A stretch of DNA of 8,649 nt from Candidatus Moranbacteria bacterium UBA1302 (GTDB taxonomy: Bacteria > Patescibacteriota > Minisyncoccia > Moranbacterales > UBA1568). Shown piece after piece: positions 5,785 to 8,649 of this stretch. Each line of letters opens with the position of its first letter. Position 1 is the stretch's first letter. The DNA is taken from contig DBUA01000039.1 of NCBI GenBank assembly GCA_002307715.1, forward strand, positions 4,184 through 12,832, written 5' to 3'. The position numbers were made by a program, and so were the translations under genes. The notes beneath the pieces are model-generated. The model was given only the letters and a program-made list of their open reading frames with translations. It was not told where the DNA came from and did not search any database.

Positions 5785-6564
5785 ATGTCAGCATCATGGA
5801 TCAAGACGGCGGATGAAATAGCCCGATTTCGGGAATCTGGAAAGCGTTTGGCGACTGCACTTGCGGCGATTATAGAATCGGTGCGTCCTGGTGTTACAAC
5901 CGCTGAAATCGATACGCTTGCTGAGAAACTTATCAGGTCAGCTGGTGGTTCACCGGTATTTAAGGGATATGGCGCGGAATATGGAACACCGTTTCCAGCC
6001 TCGCTTTGCACATCGATCAATGATGAGGTGGTGCATGGTATTCCCAATGCGCTTCGAGTGCTTCGTGACGGTGATATCCTGAAGCTTGATATCGGTATGC
6101 GATATGAGGGTATGGTGACGGATATGGCTCGGACAGTCGCTGTTGGGAACATCTCCGATGAAGCGAAGCGTTTGCTTGCTGTGACTGAAGAGAGTTTGGC
6201 GATTGGCATTGCTGCGCTCCGGCCAGGGGGGCGACTTTCGGAATATTCTCGTGCAGTCCAGCGGTATGTCGAATCCAATGGTTTTTCAGTCGTGCGTGAT
6301 TTAGTCGGTCATGGCGTCGGCCGTGAACTTCATGAAGATCCGCAGATTCCGAATTTTTTTTCGCGAAATTTCAGGGATTGTACGATAAAACCCGGTATGA
6401 TGTTGGCACTTGAACCGATGGTAAATGTCGGTGCGTTTGATGTCGAATTGGCCGAGGATGGATGGGCGTTTCTGACGTCCGACGGGTCATTATCGGCGCA
6501 TTTTGAGAATTCGGTTGTGATTACGGAGCACGGCGCGGAGATCGTGACGCATATTGGATTATAA
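5785..6564 (+). CDS. map: Type I methionine aminopeptidase
   Basis: Encodes a 259-residue cytosolic metalloenzyme that removes the initiator methionine from nascent proteins. All expected catalytic and metal-binding residues are visible: H84 (NDEVVHGIP), D102 (LKLDIG), D113 (VTDMARTV), H176 (GHGVGRELHEDP), H183, E210 (LALEPM) and E241 (HFENSVVIT). There is no N-terminal zinc-finger extension, so it matches the simple bacterial type I form. The secY-adk-map order is classic. The spacer before it is AT-rich (ATCATAATCATAAAATCAT) with no Shine-Dalgarno motif; AGAGAAAAG lies about 19 bases away, too far. The gene that usually follows, infA, is not here. Confidence 0.97.
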   Translation: MSASWIKTADEIARFRESGKRLATALAAIIESVRPGVTTAEIDTLAEKLIRSAGGSPVFKGYGAEYGTPFPASLCTSINDEVVHGIPNALRVLRDGDILKLDIGMRYEGMVTDMARTVAVGNISDEAKRLLAVTEESLAIGIAALRPGGRLSEYSRAVQRYVESNGFSVVRDLVGHGVGRELHEDPQIPNFFSRNFRDCTIKPGMMLALEPMVNVGAFDVELAEDGWAFLTSDGSLSAHFENSVVITEHGAEIVTHIGL

Positions 6565-6579
6565 GAGCCTTTCTATGCT

Positions 6580-6999
6580 ATGGGTGATATCGCGAGCGTA
6601 AATTACTTAGGTATCGATTGGGGAGCGACCGATGTCGGTGTGGCGATTGCTCATGCCGAGACTCGTATCGCGATGGCGTATACGACGTTGCATAATGATG
6701 CTGGATTGTTAGATTGTCTCGGCGATATCATTGTTCGTGAACATATCGGGACCGTTGTGATCGGCACTCCGCTATATATTGGGAAATCAGCCGTTGAGCA
6801 TCCAGGCAAACAACTCGGAGAATCGCTTGCCGGACGATTTTCGGTGCATATAGCTTATCAGAATGAGATGTTCACGACGAAGATGGCACAAGCGCATCTT
6901 ATTGAGCGCGGCATGAGACAGGTGTCGAAGCATGACGACGCTGAAGCAGCCCGTATTATTTTGGAGGAGTGGCTAACAGTATCTTGCGGTTCACGTTGA
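6580..6999 (+). CDS. ruvX: RuvX/YqgF-family putative Holliday junction resolvase
   Basis: Encodes a 139-residue protein with an RNase H-like fold signature. The first motif is YLGIDWGATDVGVAIA (D13 the likely first acidic residue), then VVIGTPLYIGKS, YQNEMFTTKMAQ (E96) and KHDDAEAARIILEEW (D119/D120). These match the family, whose members are linked to Holliday junction cleavage or to processing the 5' end of pre-16S rRNA. Odd points: the arginine usual in the first motif (GxKRxGVA) is replaced by D18, and the usual DER before FTT reads NEM, keeping only the glutamate. The three acidic residues remain, so activity is plausible. It follows map by 15 nt, suggesting cotranscription. The symbol rests on family resemblance, not on proven function. 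Confidence 0.85.
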   Translation: MGDIASVNYLGIDWGATDVGVAIAHAETRIAMAYTTLHNDAGLLDCLGDIIVREHIGTVVIGTPLYIGKSAVEHPGKQLGESLAGRFSVHIAYQNEMFTTKMAQAHLIERGMRQVSKHDDAEAARIILEEWLTVSCGSR

Positions 7000-7004
7000 A
7001 ACGA

Positions 7005-7068
7005 ATGGCATTTCTCCCAAAAACATAGTATAATAACATCAACCTTTGAAAGGGCATAGAAATATAAT
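7005..7068 (+). promoter_or_regulatory. Tandem promoter-like -10 boxes before the surface-protein gene
   Basis: The 75-nt AT-rich spacer contains two perfect TATAAT hexamers, at 7029-7034 and 7063-7068. The first has ATGGCA (7005-7010, four of six matches to TTGACA) 18 bases upstream and would start transcription near 7041. The second has only a weak -35 but ends six bases before the ATG at 7075, so a transcript from it would begin at or next to the start codon. An 11-bp palindrome, CCTTTGAAAGG (7043-7053), lies between the boxes and could be an operator or a coincidence. No terminator is visible after ruvX. Confidence 0.5.
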
Positions 7069-7074
7069 ATACAA

Positions 7075-8568
7075 ATGGACACGTCGCTTACGCGTATCGG
7101 ATATGTTTTTTCCTTCGCACTCGCATTTTCGTTAGGAATCGCCTTGTCATCCTTTCCCGTCCACGCCGCAGACACTGCAAGCTCTGACATCCCTTCAGAC
7201 ATCTCTACTCTCCTGCAAAAAGACCCGACAACCCTGACAGATGAAGAACAGCAGAAGCTATCGGAATATTTTAGTACTGCCTCTGGTAGCAATGTTGCTA
7301 CGACTGCTCCAGAAGGGACGGTCAATTGTTTTGATTACTATACGTTCGGCTCAGTACAGGTTGATGTTAATCCGTTGATTTCTCAGACAGTTCCTGGTGT
7401 TCCGATCACATTTTCTGGAACTATCAAGAATCAGAATCCATATCCTCTCATAGGCGGTTCCGTTTACGCTAAAGTCTTCCGCAAGAGTACGAATGCTTCA
7501 AGCGTGCAGGTTGATGGCTATGATGTCGTTGATCAATTTTTCGTTGAAGAGGGTATCACAGTTGCCGCCAACGGTTCGGTACCGCTTTCATTTGATTGGA
7601 CCGTTCCACGCAATGCTCCTTCAGGCGATTATCAAGTAGCTTTCTTTTTTGTCACTGCGAAACGTTTCAATCTGCTTGGCCTTTCCTTTACGGATGATGT
7701 TGTTGGCAATCAGGCCAACTTCTCAATTACGAGTGATGCGACGGTCGCTCCGGTTGCCTTTGATAAGGGGTCTGTCCTTCTGAATGGAACCGCTTTTCAT
7801 TTCGCTGCTTTTCCGCCGCATTTCCAAAAGGATGATACAGTAAAAGCAGAAATGGTTCTTGTAAATCCTTCCAAAGAAGATCGGACTGTCTCAGTATCTT
7901 GGAAACAATATGATTGGGATGGTTTGCGCCAAGAGAACCTGGTCACCGAAAAGACAGAAGCGATTTTGGTGAAAGCCAATGAAAAGAAATCCATATCGTA
8001 CGAAACCAAGGAGTACAAGGGTGCTGTTACTTATCTTGTTGTCGAAGCCCGTGATGGCGCTTCGAAATCCATTCTGGATATCCGGTTTGTCAGAGATGAT
8101 GTTGAACAGGTCCGTATGAATTTCCCTGGCATTATGAGTTTTCCTCTTAAAGCAGTGGAAGAGAATACGGTTTTCTCATGCATCCATGCGACAAATTCTG
8201 ACATCGTCAACGGAACGGAATTGACGCTTGAGCTCAAGGATACGGATGGGAAAGTCATTCATACGTACGATTATCAGGGAGGTATCACAGGGAATATGAT
8301 GGGCGTCAAGGATACGTTTATCCCAGAGAAGGATTATGGACGTTTTACGCTTTCTGCAACCCTGAAGAAAGATGGTAAAGTTGTTGAAGCTCTCGATCAG
8401 AACTATGATTGCCAGAACATTGACCCTTCCCTATGCCCGGTCGAAACAGTTTCCGGACTCCAGTCAATCACAGAAGGGTCTGGTACGAAGCATCTCCTGC
8501 TTATCCTCTCAACGTTGCTTCCGATAGCTGTCCTCGGATGGTATGTCGTCAAGAAGCTGAAACGCTAA
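7075..8568 (+). CDS. Exported, membrane-anchored multi-domain surface protein of unknown function
   Basis: I do not recognise a named family. The 497-residue product starts with a signal peptide: a short N-region with R7, a hydrophobic core (about 9-24) and a likely signal peptidase I site after FPVHA (residue 31). An acidic Ser/Thr/Asp-rich stretch follows to about 80. The ectodomain (about 83-447) is rich in alternating hydrophobic and polar residues and looks like two or three Ig-like beta-sandwich domains, roughly 90-220, 221-340 and 341-447. Four cysteines (C85, C369, C446, C454) could form two disulfides outside the cytoplasm. A C-terminal hydrophobic helix (about 473-491) followed by KKLKR anchors it, leaving the bulk outside. 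No catalytic motif is apparent; a structural, adhesive or envelope role is a guess. It has its own promoter-like upstream DNA and no Shine-Dalgarno motif. Confidence 0.85.
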   Translation: MDTSLTRIGYVFSFALAFSLGIALSSFPVHAADTASSDIPSDISTLLQKDPTTLTDEEQQKLSEYFSTASGSNVATTAPEGTVNCFDYYTFGSVQVDVNPLISQTVPGVPITFSGTIKNQNPYPLIGGSVYAKVFRKSTNASSVQVDGYDVVDQFFVEEGITVAANGSVPLSFDWTVPRNAPSGDYQVAFFFVTAKRFNLLGLSFTDDVVGNQANFSITSDATVAPVAFDKGSVLLNGTAFHFAAFPPHFQKDDTVKAEMVLVNPSKEDRTVSVSWKQYDWDGLRQENLVTEKTEAILVKANEKKSISYETKEYKGAVTYLVVEARDGASKSILDIRFVRDDVEQVRMNFPGIMSFPLKAVEENTVFSCIHATNSDIVNGTELTLELKDTDGKVIHTYDYQGGITGNMMGVKDTFIPEKDYGRFTLSATLKKDGKVVEALDQNYDCQNIDPSLCPVETVSGLQSITEGSGTKHLLLILSTLLPIAVLGWYVVKKLKR

Positions 8569-8585
8569 TATCCATCAATAATCGT

Positions 8586-8649
8586 ATGCGCATACACGGC
8601 TTACATCTTTTGGTAGTATTCGGTCTTTTTGTGGCGTTTGCTTCACCGG
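8586..8649 (+). CDS. Start of a second exported protein (partial)
   Basis: An ATG at 8586 opens a frame that stays open to the window edge, 21 complete codons. The N-terminus begins MRIHGLHLLVVFGLFVAFAS, a short basic segment followed by a hydrophobic core ending in small residues, typical of a signal peptide. It begins 17 nt after the surface-protein stop, with no terminator between them, and shares the T at position -1 found at most starts in the window. A joint operon with the preceding gene is likely. The function cannot be judged from this fragment. Confidence 0.65.
   Translation, partial: MRIHGLHLLVVFGLFVAFASP

Noticed and set aside
5781..6278. A 165-codon minus-strand frame over map.
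   Set aside because: The sense strand encodes all metal ligands of methionine aminopeptidase; the antisense product has no recognisable features.
8584..8595. Perfect 12-bp palindrome GTATGCGCATAC overlapping the last start codon.
   Set aside because: About two such palindromes are expected by chance in a window of this size, and with no loop it is not a good RNA hairpin.

Overview
The window carries, entirely on the + strand, the second half of a bacterial spc-type ribosomal protein operon followed by a shorter secretion and housekeeping unit and then the start of a surface-protein locus. The order is rplN (3' end), rplX, rplE, rpsN (zinc form), rpsH, rplF, rplR, rpsE, rplO, intrinsic terminator, secY, adk, map, ruvX-like gene, promoter-like DNA, a large exported membrane-anchored protein, and the first codons of another exported protein. 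No RNA genes, insertion sequences, CRISPR arrays or gene-free stretches above 300 bases were seen.

The organism looks like a member of the Candidate Phyla Radiation (Patescibacteria), probably a Parcubacteria-like lineage. The main support is that rpmD (ribosomal protein uL30) is missing: only 26 nt separate rpsE from rplO, where rpmD normally sits, and absence of uL30 is a reported hallmark of that radiation. Other consistent signs are short intergenic gaps, divergent adk and ruvX products, a zinc-type S14, and very poor Shine-Dalgarno sequences. This assignment is an inference; other bacteria can lack uL30 as well.

Positions 1-3630 encode large-subunit proteins uL14, uL24, uL5, uL6, uL18 and uL15 and small-subunit proteins uS14, uS8 and uS5, apparently one transcript that ends at a GC-rich hairpin with a GUAA tetraloop (3648-3670). 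Two intercistronic gaps carry possible RNA structure: a small hairpin before rpsH, and a larger nested inverted repeat in the unusually wide rplF-rplR gap.

Positions 3688-6999 form a second probable transcription unit: SecY (translocon channel), adenylate kinase, type I methionine aminopeptidase and a RuvX/YqgF-family protein. In many bacteria map is followed by infA, rpmJ and rpsM; here that linkage is broken and ruvX follows.

From 7000 onward the content changes to a likely independent unit: two perfect TATAAT boxes precede a 497-residue protein with a signal peptide, predicted beta-sandwich ectodomain, four cysteines and a C-terminal membrane anchor. A second signal-peptide gene begins 17 nt later and runs off the window. 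I found no clearly novel multi-gene system. The most interesting signals are the uncharacterised surface protein, the structured rplF-rplR spacer, the SD-poor start sites with U at position -1, and the divergent Adk and RuvX active-site motifs.
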